A stretch of DNA of 64,000 bases, taken from the NCBI GenBank assembly GCA_028829895.1, contig CM054178.1, positions 90,709,558 through 90,773,557 of the forward strand. Reading direction: 5' to 3'. Position numbers and translations under genes: made by a program. The notes beneath the pieces are model-generated. The model was given only the letters and a program-made list of their open reading frames with translations, did not search any database and was not told where the DNA came from. The DNA comes from Sinotaia quadrata (lineage: Eukaryota > Mollusca > Gastropoda > Architaenioglossa > Viviparidae). How positions within the stretch are numbered: position 1 is the first letter of the stretch; every line of letters starts with the position of its first letter. Shown piece after piece: positions 34,946-46,280 of the stretch.

Positions 34946-35285
34946 TTGTCCGATAAATCTATTGTTGGATTGCTAGACGGTTGTGTTTGTCAAGATAATA
35001 CTGTTGTGGGATTACTAGACTGTTGTGTTTGTCAAGATAATACTGTTGTGGGATTACTAGACGGTTGTGTTTGTCAAGACAATACTGTTGTGGGATTACT
35101 AGACGGTTGTGTTTGTCAAGATAATACTGTTGTGGGATTACTAGACTGTTGTGTTTGTCAAGACAATACTGTTGTGGGATTACTAGACTGTTGTGTTTTT
35201 GTGTTTGTCAAGACAATACTATTGTGGGATTACTAGACGGTTGTGTTTGTCAAGACAGTACTAGACTGTTGTGTTTGTCAAGATT
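34946..35285. repeat. Minisatellite, 42 bp unit, about 8 copies
   Basis: Units start TTGTGGGATTACTAGACGGT and contain TGTTTGTCAAGA. The length is a multiple of three, giving an artefactual open frame. It directly abuts the 75 bp array. Confidence 0.95.
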
Positions 35286-35439
35286 GTCTCAGCTTAATAA
35301 AACTTCATTTTAGTAACATTTTAATCTTCTAACTATCTTTCACACCATAGAATGTTTCTGTGCATTAACTGCTTCCGAGTAAATGACGAAGGCATTGCCG
35401 TGAGTTTAAAATTAATTGTTACCATTGTCGTGCTACCAT

Positions 35440-35702
35440 TAAAAGCCTCTCTCCACTGTTTTCAAAGTGTCGTCATTAAAAGCCTGACTCCACTGTTGTC
35501 AAAGTGTCGTCATTAACAGCCTGACTCCACTGTTGTCAAAGTGTCGTCATTAAAAGCCTCTCTCCACTGTTTTCAAAGTGTCGTCATTAAAAGCCTCTCT
35601 CCACTGTTTTCAAAGTGTCGTCATTAAAAGCCTCTCTCCACTGTTTTCAAAGTGTCGTCATTAAAAGCCTCTCTCCACTGTTTTCAAAATGTCGTCATTA
35701 TT
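35440..35702. repeat. Minisatellite, 37 bp unit, 7 copies
   Basis: Units start CATTAAAAGCCTCTCTCCAC and end AAAGTGTCGT. Two inner copies carry CTGACTCC instead of CTCTCTCC. Confidence 0.97.
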
Positions 35703-35984
35703 CGCAAGTATTTAGCATCCAAGACACCGTCTTAGTGTGACGGATAAAGCCACACCAAGATTAAATGAAAAATAATTTTATCATAGTGAGATAATTTGTA
35801 TAATTATTCTCTCTCTTCCGATGGGTGCACTACCCGAAGTATGAAATATCCTATGAACTCAGCATTATTTCCTTTACAAATTCAAATTCACTCGATGATT
35901 AATAAGAAAATGTTGGCTAGCTGCATCTGATCTCTTCTGCTGTTGTTACATGATTTATTTAGCTTTTAGTCTCTTGGGCTTACA
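35703..35984. other. Non-coding DNA
   Basis: Nothing recognised. Confidence 0.5.
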
Positions 35985-36290
35985 GTCAGCTCAACATTAA
36001 CATTAACATTAACAACAGAAACTGATGTACATGAATTTAAATATTGCACTTTAGCTGATTATTTCAAGATAATTAGTTCAACATTAACATTAACAACAGA
36101 AAGTGATTTAAAGAAATTTAAATATTATACTTTAACTAATTATTTCATGATAAACAGTTCAACATTATGAATTTATATGGTACACTTTAACCTTTTCATG
36201 ATAATCATTTCAATTTTAAGAACAGAATGTAACATACATGAATTAAAGTATATTATAACTGATTATTTCATGATAGTTTTAAATGAATCA
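35985..36290. repeat. Degenerate repeat, about 80 bp unit, 3-4 copies
   Basis: Diverged units contain TTCAACATTAACATTAACAA and GATTATTTCATGATAA. Confidence 0.7.
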
Positions 36291-37710
36291 TTTATCCTAT
36301 TACAAGTAATTGTAATTTATAAATCTACAATTCATAAAACCGGTAAACGTCAAATTTAGATGAATTTAAAAATAAAAAAAACATAAATAAATATAGCAAT
36401 TTTTACATACTGATATTTCTAACAACATAATTGTCGAGGGTGGGGTGGGGGAGTAAATACTTATCCAAGAGGTTTTTAAAATATCCCTACATTCTTCTTA
36501 AAATCAGAACAGAATGATCGTAGAGAAATAGGAAATTCATCATATATAGCAGACTTGTTTCCCCTTTAGTGTGGCCTTTATCTATTGATTTTACTCAACT
36601 TTCAAGGACGATACAACTGTATATCTAGTTAGTTAAGCCTAAACTATGATTCTTTTCTCAATTCTTTGTTAAGAAGGAAAAGTGATTAAATTAAAGTTCT
36701 TATCTGGAAAAGTATTCGACTTCAGTGATAGAAGATTATTGTTATTTTTGTTTTTTAAAAAAAATATTGTTTTTAGTTTTTGTAATGCTGGTTTGCGTCT
36801 AAAGCGTCTCAGTGACTCTCCCCAAAATTATTTTAAAAAATAGAAAAAAAAAGAAAAAAAAGAGGACCAGACCACCCATTTCAGTCGCACCATTTATCTC
36901 CCCTTGTGTAAGGTGCGTCACAATAAATCGCTTGCAACGATCTGCGACCGTCTGATTTCTAGTGCGTCTTTCTCCATCTGTCGGCTGATTATTCCTGCCT
37001 CATTGTGTAAATGAGCCGGTGACTGGAAAGCAAAAGTTTAAAGTTCCTTATTTGTGCGCCGTCTATATTAACAAATTTGAACAGACGGCTGTGCAATTAC
37101 TCTGACAATAATTCCATATGTATAAACTGGCATATACATACTTTAACAGGCTACATACAATTAGATAGAAATGTAAGCGCCTGTCAGCTATATCTGACGT
37201 CACAAGTTTATTTCCCTTGTCTGATCATAATTCAAGAGAGTGATGAATGCGACCCACTGGTGAGCAGTAGATGACTACTCGTGTCGTTAGGAAACTGGCC
37301 TGTTCCTTGTATGACTAAAATATGAGCAATGACATCAGCAGCTAGTACATTCCTTGTACAGTTGTAGGAACAGCGATAAACTGTAGGCGACTACTTGCTA
37401 CGTCAGCAACAATAACAGTTCCTTTTACGAACGGAATATCAGCAATAATATAACTCCGGTGTGGGACCAGAAATACAAATAGCAACCGACCACTTGTGAC
37501 GTCAGCAACAATAACTGTCCCTTGTGTAAGCAGAACAACAGAACATAGGAAACTTTGGTAAGAAATTAGCCAGTTTGGTGTGTTTGCAAATTAGGTCCTC
37601 TTAACAGCAGAGACGCTGAACAGGTTGAGTCACTTTAACCTCTCTTGAAGGCGATAAGATCAAAAGAACTTAACATAATTTAAATACAATCATGAACAAT
37701 AAAATCGAAT
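36291..37710. other. Non-coding DNA with CRE-like palindromes
   Basis: An A-rich patch at 36830-36865 and a GC-richer patch at 36890-37030. A degenerate repeat at 37190-37520 contains TGACGTCA at 37195-37202 and 37497-37504. No gene recognised. Confidence 0.45.
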
Positions 37711-37778
37711 TCACATTTATTTTAAAAGCAATGCAAAAGTCAACGCAATTTTGATGTAAGCAGAATGTGAATAAAGAG
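37710..37778. repeat. Single left-hand unit of the array interrupted by A4
   Basis: CACATTTATTTTAAAAGCAA...GAATGTGAATAAAGAG matches the units at 38905-39135, on the other side of family A copy A4. Confidence 0.7.
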
Positions 37779-38810
37779 TGTGGCAGGGTAAATTTGCCTA
37801 TCCCCATTTCTAGACTTGATTGTTGTGTAGATTGTTAAATTGTCAAAGTGACCCTGCCTTGGGCACTCCTTATGATAGTATTTTTGAAAGTGTCAGAGTT
37901 GGAAGTAAATAACTTGAGTTGATAATGTACTAGAAATTGCTCATGTCATACAAACCATGAGTAGATGAATAGTTTTTATTATCCAATGGTTAAGATGTAC
38001 GAGAACGAGACCAGCCAATGGGCTGAGATCAAAAGTTTACCTGCTATAGGGACTTCCATAGTCTATTCACTTGAATTTGGTGTGGCAAGAAGTACAGTCA
38101 TGAAATGCGGTCATTAGCTTATTGGTGAGTTAACTGACTGATTGAGAGAGAATGGACTTAGAACATATTTCATGCAATTTTGCTATTGATGAGTTATACT
38201 TGCATTTTACATAGAAATACATTAAGTGAGTAGAATATTGTTTCCACTAATTGTGAACCATGTTGCTTATATGTAGTATGATAAACATTTGACATTCTTC
38301 TAATGAAACCACTCATAAAACTATAAATGCCTAATTTAGATTATTTAAAACTATTTTCGCTTATCTCTAATAACTCCATTTCTGCTCTCTGATAAGAATT
38401 CTCCTGTGATTTGTAATGACAATAATCTATAGAATTGTATTTTAAGATATAAGATTGTGTAGTATAAAATTTATTTGAATGTGGTTTTGTGGAAATGTTG
38501 ATATCAAGTAATCTTTTTTCATTGTATTTGTTATATGTATATTTGATTGTTGTTTAATAAAATTTATTGTTAAATTTATTGACCTTCTTACACATATTAT
38601 GTTGGAGAAGAAAATGGGTGGATATAGATTAAAGACAGATTTGTCTTCTCCTTTTGTAAGAAGTTTTCTACTACGGAAATATTGTTTGACGGTAAATGTT
38701 TGTTTTTAATGTTGTGGAAGAGAGAAAACGTTTACAGCACCCGCATATTTGCCAAGTGACAGAGACGGGTGGTGTCTGCTGGAGAATTATTAATAACATA
38801 AATTAAGAGT
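37779..38810 (+). mobile_element. Interspersed family A, copy A4
   Basis: Begins TGTGGCAGGGTAAATTTGCC and shares the family blocks: CTTGGGCACTCCTTATGA, GATGAATAGTTTTTATTA and, near the right end, TTATTGACCTTCTTACACAT, GATTTGTCTTCTCC, AATGTTGTGGAAGAGA and GGAGAATTATTAATAA. Compared with A2 it lacks the middle segment with GAGAGCCAATATGGCGG. It may extend to about 38903 (ending GCGTCACA), because array units resume there. GTGTG occurs at both edges and might be a target duplication. No coding frame. Confidence 0.75.
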
Positions 38811-38904
38811 CTCATCACTTGTAATTAGTTATAGATGATTAATTAGTTATTAATAATAATAACCATTAAGTAAATGTAATTAGCGTCACAGTGTGTAAAT
38901 AGAA

Positions 38905-39140
38905 TTGATATTAACATTGAAAGCTATGCTAAAGTCAAAACAATTTAATGTAAGAAGATTGTGAATAAAAAATATAAATAGAATTAACATTTACACTGAA
39001 AGATATTCTCAAGCCAAAGCAAGCAGATTGTCGATAAAGAGGGTAAATAAAATTGACATTTACACTGAAAGCTATGCTAAAGTCAAAGTAAGCAGACTGT
39101 GGATAAAGAGTGTAAATAAAATTGACATTTACAGGAAAAC
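38905..39140. repeat. Minisatellite, about 70 bp unit, 3-4 copies
   Basis: Units contain TTGACATTTACACTGAAAGC, TATGCTAAAGTCAAA and GTGGATAAAGAGTGTAAATA. They continue the single unit at 37710-37778. Confidence 0.85.
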
Positions 39141-40215
39141 AATTAGTTTGTACTTCGGTGGATTTTGTTCTGGTTTGTATTTATTCTTTTACTCTTTGAA
39201 TTTATCTCACAGTGATCGTGTATGATTGTATTATTATAAGTTCTGGATTTTACTTTTTATTCAGCTGTTCTGTTTTCGTTCGTTTCTCATTGTCGTTGTT
39301 TTTAGTAACTGTTGTGTTCTGGCCCCTTGTATTCGTCTTTTATTGCTGTTTTGAACAACTCTTTATTTTCTGGCATCATTTGTTTGTTTTCACTCGCTAT
39401 TTCAGGTCTTGAATGTTTTTATTCCTGTTCTTTATTTTTCGTTATTGTTCGATTTTTCCAGTTCGTATTGTTAGTATTCCGATAAACCTCATCCTAATTG
39501 TTCTTTCTTATTGTTAAGATTTACACTGAAAATAAATTACTCCAACAAGCGAACGTCTTTTACAAGAAATACACACAATAAACAACTGCTGGTAATAAAT
39601 CACAGATAAACCTCCCTGAACGCAATCAATAACTGTTGGTAATAAATCACCAATGAACCGCTGTGAACAAAAGTTAAGACTACTGAGATTTCCTGCCGTT
39701 CGGTGACGTTCTCGCGTCAATCAATAGTCCGGAATGTCAATGGCAATACGTCATGTAGAGACTAGAAATCAAATGTGTTCGTAGTGAATCATTTCATTAG
39801 TGTAAACTGAAAGCTTCCATGATCCGATTGTCTGCCACGTGGGGAGAGAGTAAAACAGTTTCGTGAATGGATACATTTCCATAGGCATTAAATTCAAGAA
39901 ATCTTGGTGCCTACATCTACACGCAGTGAGAAGCACCAGAATAACAGATACCACTGTTTTCTTCTCTTAGCGTTCATAAGGTCCACAAACTATTTTTTGA
40001 TTTATAGTTCGTCAGTTTAGAGTTCACATACACATACACAGAGGGCCTCTTAACAGCATTATAAGCCCACGGACAAAGAAGTGCACTGGGTCCTCTGCCT
40101 ATACAAACGCTCACAGGAATAAACATTGACAGCAAATCACAACATACGTAGACATAGATTAGCATGGGTCCCCGGGCAACTGCCCAGCGTGCCCAGCGTG
40201 CCCATGTGTTAAGAC
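39141..40215. other. Non-coding DNA
   Basis: A T-rich stretch at 39160-39500 gives a meaningless Phe/Leu-rich frame. A loose 2-copy block (AACTGCTGGTAATAAATCAC) occurs at 39582-39655. No gene. Confidence 0.5.
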
Positions 40216-40267
40216 AGCATTGCACGCACACACACACGCGCGTGCACATACACACACACACACACAC

Positions 40268-40312
<45 letters not shown>
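40216..40312. repeat. (CA)n tract with CG interruptions
   Basis: CACG and TGCA variants lie within a CA tract. Confidence 0.95.
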
Positions 40313-40313
<1 letters not shown>

Positions 40314-41084
40314 GCGCTTACATAAACAAAAATATTCTCCAAAAGGAAACTACTGTTTAAAATGTAAGGTTATTCAGCAGGCTGTCGTGAAAGATTATGT
40401 AATAAGACATTAGCTGACATGACACGACACTCCTCTCAGTTATTATACTAGTAAATTAAATGTACAGTACTTAATCACAGGTACAATATACACATGCAAT
40501 TAACAACACAAATTCGTAAAAAAGAATCATTGTGTAAGTTTACTATTACCAATAGGACAATTGGCTGATTCGTTTAAGCAATAAAACAAGTAATATCTAA
40601 CAATTGCTAGAACAAAAGAGTTTCATGTATCTCAAATTACCAATAATGAAATAATAATGTTTAAAATATAATTTATTATTCCTGTATTGCATAGTAAAAT
40701 ATATATTTTTACGTTGATAGGCAGATTTAATTAATCCATTCAGGATCTTTTTTAACCTTGGCATAATTATTACGTAACCAAGAGAGACAAATCCGTTCTT
40801 GAACAATGGGCACGTAAGATATCTGCTGAGTTTGCTGTACACGTGGTTTTTAAAGGGTGCCAGGAAAGCCGGAAAGGATTTTATTTAAAAAGATCATAGA
40901 TTTCAGCATATGGACAATGCATGGAAACAAGAAAACGCTATATCCTCTCTAACCCCAAAAGTTAATTAATGAATTCGCCCACACAGGCCAGTTTACCAGA
41001 GTTGCACCTATTGGTATTGACAGGTAGAGATTTCAGTATTCTTGACACCGAGGTCAGAATGTGATTTCAATTTTGGTTTCTACA
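40313..41084. other. AT-rich non-coding DNA
   Basis: No gene, RNA or repeat recognised. Confidence 0.5.
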
Positions 41085-41276
41085 ATTTATTTAGGAATAC
41101 AAACGTTATGCGTGATGATATACTTAATCACAATTTATTTAGGAATACAAACGTTATGTGTGATGATATACTTAATCACAATTTATTTAGGAATACAAAC
41201 GTTATGTGTGATGATATACTTAATCACAATTTATTTAGGAATACAAACGTTATGTGTGATGATATACTTAATCGCA
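41085..41276. repeat. Minisatellite, 48 bp unit, 4 copies
   Basis: CAATTTATTTAGGAATACAA followed by ACGTTATGTGTGATGATATA. Units are nearly identical. The length is a multiple of three, so two frames stay open. Confidence 0.97.
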
Positions 41277-41324
41277 AGCAATTTAGTTATTTAAAAATAT
41301 ATAATTACACAGAAGGTGGTGGTT

Positions 41325-41660
41325 AAACTATGACAATGACCAACACTATGAAGTTTTATAGCCTTAATGACCAAACTTTGTAGTTTTATAGCCTTAATGA
41401 CCAACACTATGAAGTTTAATACCCTTTATGACCAACACTATGAAGTTTAATAGCCTTTATGAGCAACACTATGAAGTTTAATAGCCTTTATGAGCAACAC
41501 TATGAAGTTTAATAGCCTTTATGACCAACACTATGAAGTTTTATAGCCTTCATGAGCAACAGTATGAAGATTTATAGCCTTAATGACCAACACTATGAAG
41601 ATTTATAGCCTTATTGACCAACACTAAGAAGTTTTATAACCTTAATGACCAACAGTTATG
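41325..41660. repeat. Minisatellite, 31 bp unit, about 11 copies
   Basis: Units of ATGAGCAACACTATGAAGTT followed by TAATAGCCTTT; early copies read ATGACCAACA. Confidence 0.95.
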
Positions 41661-41984
41661 GAGATAATAAGAATGACAAATATTATGAGCTATCAAGTAA
41701 AACTTGGAACGAGTTTTATTTTAAGCACACGGAACAAAGACTTTTATTAATTTATTTTATCTTAGAGTGGGGGCTTTAAAGTTATTTAGTTATATAAATG
41801 TTTCAGGAGAGGTGTTATGCAGAGACGAAAATGCATAAACTACCTCATGATAAGACAACTCTAAATCAATACAGTAATCTCGTTCCTTCCATGCATCTAT
41901 AATATTTAGAGTAAGAATGTGTTTCTCTTGGCTTGTTCTAGTCGTTTGCAGATATCAGTATTGTTTGTTGCTGCTGTCTGTTTT
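41661..41984. other. Non-coding DNA
   Basis: Nothing recognised. Confidence 0.5.
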
Positions 41985-42160
41985 GTTCTGCGTTTTACAG
42001 CTTTCTGTACTGTTTGCAGTTGTCTCTTGTTTGTATTGATTGTTTGAGTTGTCCGTACTGATTGTTTGCAGTTGTTTGTACGGGTTGTTTGCAGTAGTTT
42101 GTACTAATTGTTTGCAGTAGTTTGTACTGATTATTTCAGGTTGTATGTACAGTTTATTTC
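41985..42160. repeat. Degenerate minisatellite, about 23 bp unit
   Basis: Units around TTTGCAGTTGTTTGTACTGA; divergence is high. Confidence 0.75.
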
Positions 42161-42239
42161 CTGTTGTCTGTTCGGTATGTACTGTTGTGCTGAATGTTTT
42201 ACATATACTTATGTTATTTGTTAAATATGAATTGCTATA

Positions 42240-42335
42240 TCTGGTTCTAGTCTCTTTTCCTCTCCGTCCTTCCGTCCGTCCCTCCTTCCATCCGTCTCTC
42301 CCTGCCTCCTTCCCTCCCTCCCTCCCTCCAGCTAG
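42240..42335. repeat. Polypyrimidine tract (CCTT/CCGT-rich)
   Basis: TCCGTCC, TTCC and CCTC units. Confidence 0.8.
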
Positions 42336-42409
42336 TTTTTGTATTTCTGCCTATGTGCACACTACTAACTTAAATACATGTATCGATGCTGTATCTATAT
42401 AGATTCATG

Positions 42410-42535
42410 AGATATTTATAAAGGTACATTGTATCTGTAAGTACTAAGATATTTATACAGGTACATTGTATCTGTAAGTACTAAGATATTTATACAGGTA
42501 CATTGTATCTGTAAGTACTAAGATATTTATCTTTA
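42410..42535. repeat. Minisatellite, 37 bp unit, about 3 copies
   Basis: CTGTAAGTACTAAGATATTT followed by ATACAGGTACATTGTAT. Confidence 0.95.
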
Positions 42536-42649
42536 CATTTCTGCTATATTTTCACAGTACAACACTAAGGTATAATCTAAAGTGCATGCATAAACATATC
42601 TATAATGACACACTATGGGTGTCTCTAGTGTTACGGCTCTTGGGCATTA

Positions 42650-42955
42650 TGGAGTGTTAGTCATCTACTGTGAAGTTGTACTACATTAATGTTATATAGT
42701 GCCTGTCATCTACTGTAAATCTATACTACATTAATGTTATATACAGCCTGTCATCTACTGTAAAGGTGTACCTTATTAATGTTATATAGTACAATTTATC
42801 TACTGTAAAAGTGTACTATATTAATGTTATATTCTGCCAGTCATCTACTGTAAATCTGTTCTACATTAATGTTATATAGTGCCAGTTATCTACTGTAAGG
42901 CTATGCTATATTAATTTTATAAAGTGCCAATCATCTATTGTAAAGCTCTCCTTCA
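42650..42955. repeat. Minisatellite, about 47 bp unit, 6-7 copies
   Basis: Units contain TCATCTACTGTAAA and CTACATTAATGTTATATAGT. Confidence 0.9.
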
Positions 42956-42969
42956 ATAATATCGGAGAG

Positions 42970-43145
42970 TTAGTATTATGTATAAGCATTGCTATTTTGT
43001 CTGAACACTAATCATTATGTCTAAGCATTTCTATTTTGTCTGAACACTAATCATTATATCTAAGCATTGTTCATTTTGTCTGAGCTAATTATTATGTCTA
43101 AGCATTGTTATTCTGTCTGAGCTCTAATCATTATGTCTAAGGAAA
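42970..43145. repeat. Minisatellite, about 39 bp unit, 4 copies
   Basis: ATTATGTCTAAGCATTTCTA followed by TTTTGTCTGAACACTAATC. Confidence 0.92.
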
Positions 43146-44335
43146 TTGTATGATGCTTACAAACTACTGTTTCGTCTTGAGTTCCGTTCCCAGTATTTCC
43201 TTTTTTGTATTACAACTCCTGACGTGTGATCACGTGAGCAGACGATGAAAAGAAACATGATTCACATTGCTATTCAATAGCTGTCATAGCACTTCACAAT
43301 CAATTTCAATCCATCTGACTTAACCATGCGGGTGTCTGCTGTATATTTATTTCAAGATGGTGAGGAAAGACGGCACATTAAATAATTTACATATTCATTT
43401 CTACCCAAATCTACCCAAAGCGAACTCTGATATCACTAAAACCAAGACTTGTCCAGACAAAACGGTGCTATTGATGGAGAAATTATTCCGCCTTTTGAAA
43501 CGGACCACTGTTCATCACTCTGGAGCAGACTATCCACACTTCACAGCGGTATCATGAGAGGCTTTACAGACGCATACAGCTGCAATCTCGGCCGGCCGGG
43601 CGTCAGACAGATAGATGACCGGCAATCCACTCGAATATTACGTCTTGAACAGTGGGCGTTTTTTGCCTGGGCGATCTCATTCATAACAAATGGAGAGAGA
43701 GAGAGGGATAAAATGACAGAATTTGAGAGTGTGACTGAGAAATAGACTAAGAGAGAGAGAGGAGGAGAGAGAGGCAGAGGGATGGAAAGAAGTATAAAAT
43801 TTAACAAGAAATATATACTGTGTTGTATATATTCAACAGTGAGTGCAGTCCCTTTTATGCTGGTTTTCGCATGAACCACCGAACCAGATTCTTTACGTTC
43901 CAGCCAGAAAGGCTTCATCACAGACAACGTGGTACCCTTCCACTGAGAATGCGGCAAATGGAATACCATTACCTGTCTGAACAGAGGATGCCGGGGGGGG
44001 GGGGACTAAAATGTTCAGTGACTGTGTAGGCTATGTATGCGTGTATGTGAAATGTGTAGGCCTATGTACATTTGAATGTGAATGTATGTGTACACGAGCG
44101 TACATGTGTATCATTATAAATGACAGGAATAATTTATAAATCATCAAAAGTACCACACTTCACAGTTCCATATCAAGTGTAGGTAGAGCGGAATTTTCTT
44201 GTAGTTCGTTTTCTGCTGTTTTCCCTTTTTGTTGCTGCTAGATATAGGCCCTACTGATTTATAATGCCACCTCTCAAATCAAGAAAGCAAGTAGATTAAT
44301 GTTGCTTTGACCCGTGACTGGTTTTCTCATAACTG
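43146..44335. other. Unassigned DNA, GC-richer at 43340-43980
   Basis: Overlapping open frames on both strands (for example 43541-43969 minus) read partly through a GA/CT tract at 43690-43795 and resemble no known protein. A nine-base G run lies near 43995. No gene supported. Confidence 0.4.
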
Positions 44336-44337
44336 AA

Positions 44338-44725
44338 ATGAGCAGGAGAGTGATATTAATGAGCAAATGAAAGACGTTAATGAGAGAGCAGAACCATATT
44401 AATGGGCAGGGAGAGCGTGGTTAATAGAAAAGGAGGGCGAAGTTAATAGGCAATGAGAGCGACGTTTGTGGGCAAGGAGAGCGAAGTTAGTAGACAAGAG
44501 CGACGTTAACGGGTAAGGAGAGCGACGATAATGGGCAATGAGAGCGACATTAATAGGCAAGGAGAGCGACGTTAACGCGTAAGGAGAGCGATGTTAGTGG
44601 GCAATGAGAGCGACGTCAGTGGGTAATAAAACGAAGTTAATGGACAAGGAGAACGGTGTTAATGAGCAAGAAGAGTGTTGTTAACGGGCAAGGAGAAGAA
44701 GTTAATGGGCCAGTAGAAACTAAGA
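44338..44725. repeat. Minisatellite, 22 bp unit, about 17 copies
   Basis: GAGAGCGACGTTAACGGGTA and variants (ATTAATAGGCA, GTTAGTGGGCA). It is exactly 22 bp in the middle and decays at both edges. Confidence 0.93.
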
Positions 44726-45555
44726 TAATGAGTAAGAACAAAATTCGATGCACCTACACACAGTCGTCTCGTCAAACTTTCTCGCACCCCTTCATTAAGT
44801 CAGTCAGGAGTCTGCTAATTTGGCCTACTGCATGTGCGTGCGACAACAGTGAACGTCTCTGGAAGAATGGGAAGTAACTCTTTTCAATCAAGCACGAAAA
44901 GCGCTTTGACTGAAGACGTATGCCCGAGATGTGTTTGTACGGCGTGGAGAGTGGAAAAGGAAAAACAACAACAACTGATTGCGGCTGAATTATCGGCCAC
45001 AACGTTTAAATGAAGGGGAAAAACAATTTAAAAGAAAATGCAAATAAACAATTTTCACTCCCTTTCGTCAAGCAATAACGCCAAGCTTTCTTTGAAAGTA
45101 TAGGACGCATTTGCATTTGTGTCTGTTCGTTACATCCCAGCCGGCACCAAATGACTTGCTGCTTCTGTCCTATTTTTATCTGTGTATTATATAAAAAATT
45201 CTTTAAATTTTTTTTGTTATATATTTGTTTATTTGTTTGGTATATTTTGTTGATATGGTTTAGAAGAGGATTTTATTGTGTACACTGTTAATTCTGATTG
45301 TGTACAAAATTTATTGAATATTTCACTTTACAACAAACGAGTCGGGACCTGAAGTCGACAGAGGAAGAGAAAATGAAAGAGAGAAATATTAGTTTGGATG
45401 AACGTATAAACATGCCAGTTAAATTAGTTTTCTAAATTAAATTAAATTAAGTTAAATTATATTTTCTAAATTTTAAAAATTTAAATGCATAAGTAATAAT
45501 AGAAACAACAAAAACCTCAGAACCGTTTTCAGTGCGCACGATGACTTTAATAGTA
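44726..45555. other. Non-coding DNA
   Basis: A short (AAATT)n patch near 45430-45480. No gene. Confidence 0.5.
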
Positions 45556-45806
45556 TTGCACTCTCATACACACACTCACGCACACACTCACACACACACT
45601 CACACACACACTCACGCACACACTCACACACACACTCACGCACACACTCACGCACACACTCACGCACACACTCACGCACACACTCACGCACACACTCACA
45701 CACACACTCACACACACACTCACACACACACTCACGCACACACTCACACACACACTCACACACACACTCACGCACACACTCACACACACACTCACGCACA
45801 CACTCT
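45556..45806. repeat. 12 bp array of CTCACRCACACA
   Basis: About 21 units; position 6 alternates between A and G (CTCACACACACA, CTCACGCACACA). Being a multiple of three and of CA, it creates long artefact frames on both strands. Confidence 0.97.
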
Positions 45807-45859
45807 CAATTTCATACAAACAAGCAAACACGTGCAATGTACATTTTGTTTTTTTCTTT

Positions 45860-46280
45860 TTTCAGTCACAAACACACAAACACATATAATCCACAAATTG
45901 ACTACTTTTCTTTTTCAGTCACAAGCACACAATCGTACAGAATATGTGTATTTCTTTATGCCTTTTGCTCTCACGCACACAAATGCATACACTCTACAAA
46001 TAATGTCTCTTTCTTTCACCCTCATGCACACAAATGTACACACACACAAACATAAACTCAAACACACATACAAATACATACAAAACACAAACACTCGTAT
46101 ATACAAGTATATAAACTTACACATGCACAAACTCAATATATGTTCATATACATGCATAAAGACAAGCATTGCTATACATACAAATACACACACACACACG
46201 CACAAACTAAAAAACACGTACATATGCATACAGAAACGCAAACACTCGTATATACATACAAATACACAAGCACAGACAAT
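45860..46280. repeat. CA-rich low-complexity DNA
   Basis: CACAAACACA, ATACATACAAA and TTTTTCAGTCACAA blocks; a weak tetra/hexanucleotide repeat. Confidence 0.75.

Noticed and set aside
34946..35236. Cys-rich repetitive frame that looks like a small secreted protein
   Set aside because: The unit is a 42 bp tandem repeat (a multiple of three); no signal peptide or flanking exon signals.
41042..41326. Two overlapping frames with a 16-residue repeat
   Set aside because: The 48 bp array keeps two frames open at once; no independent coding sign.
43541..43969. 142-codon minus-strand frame
   Set aside because: It runs through a CT-rich tract giving a Leu/Ser/Pro run, and no family is recognisable at either end.
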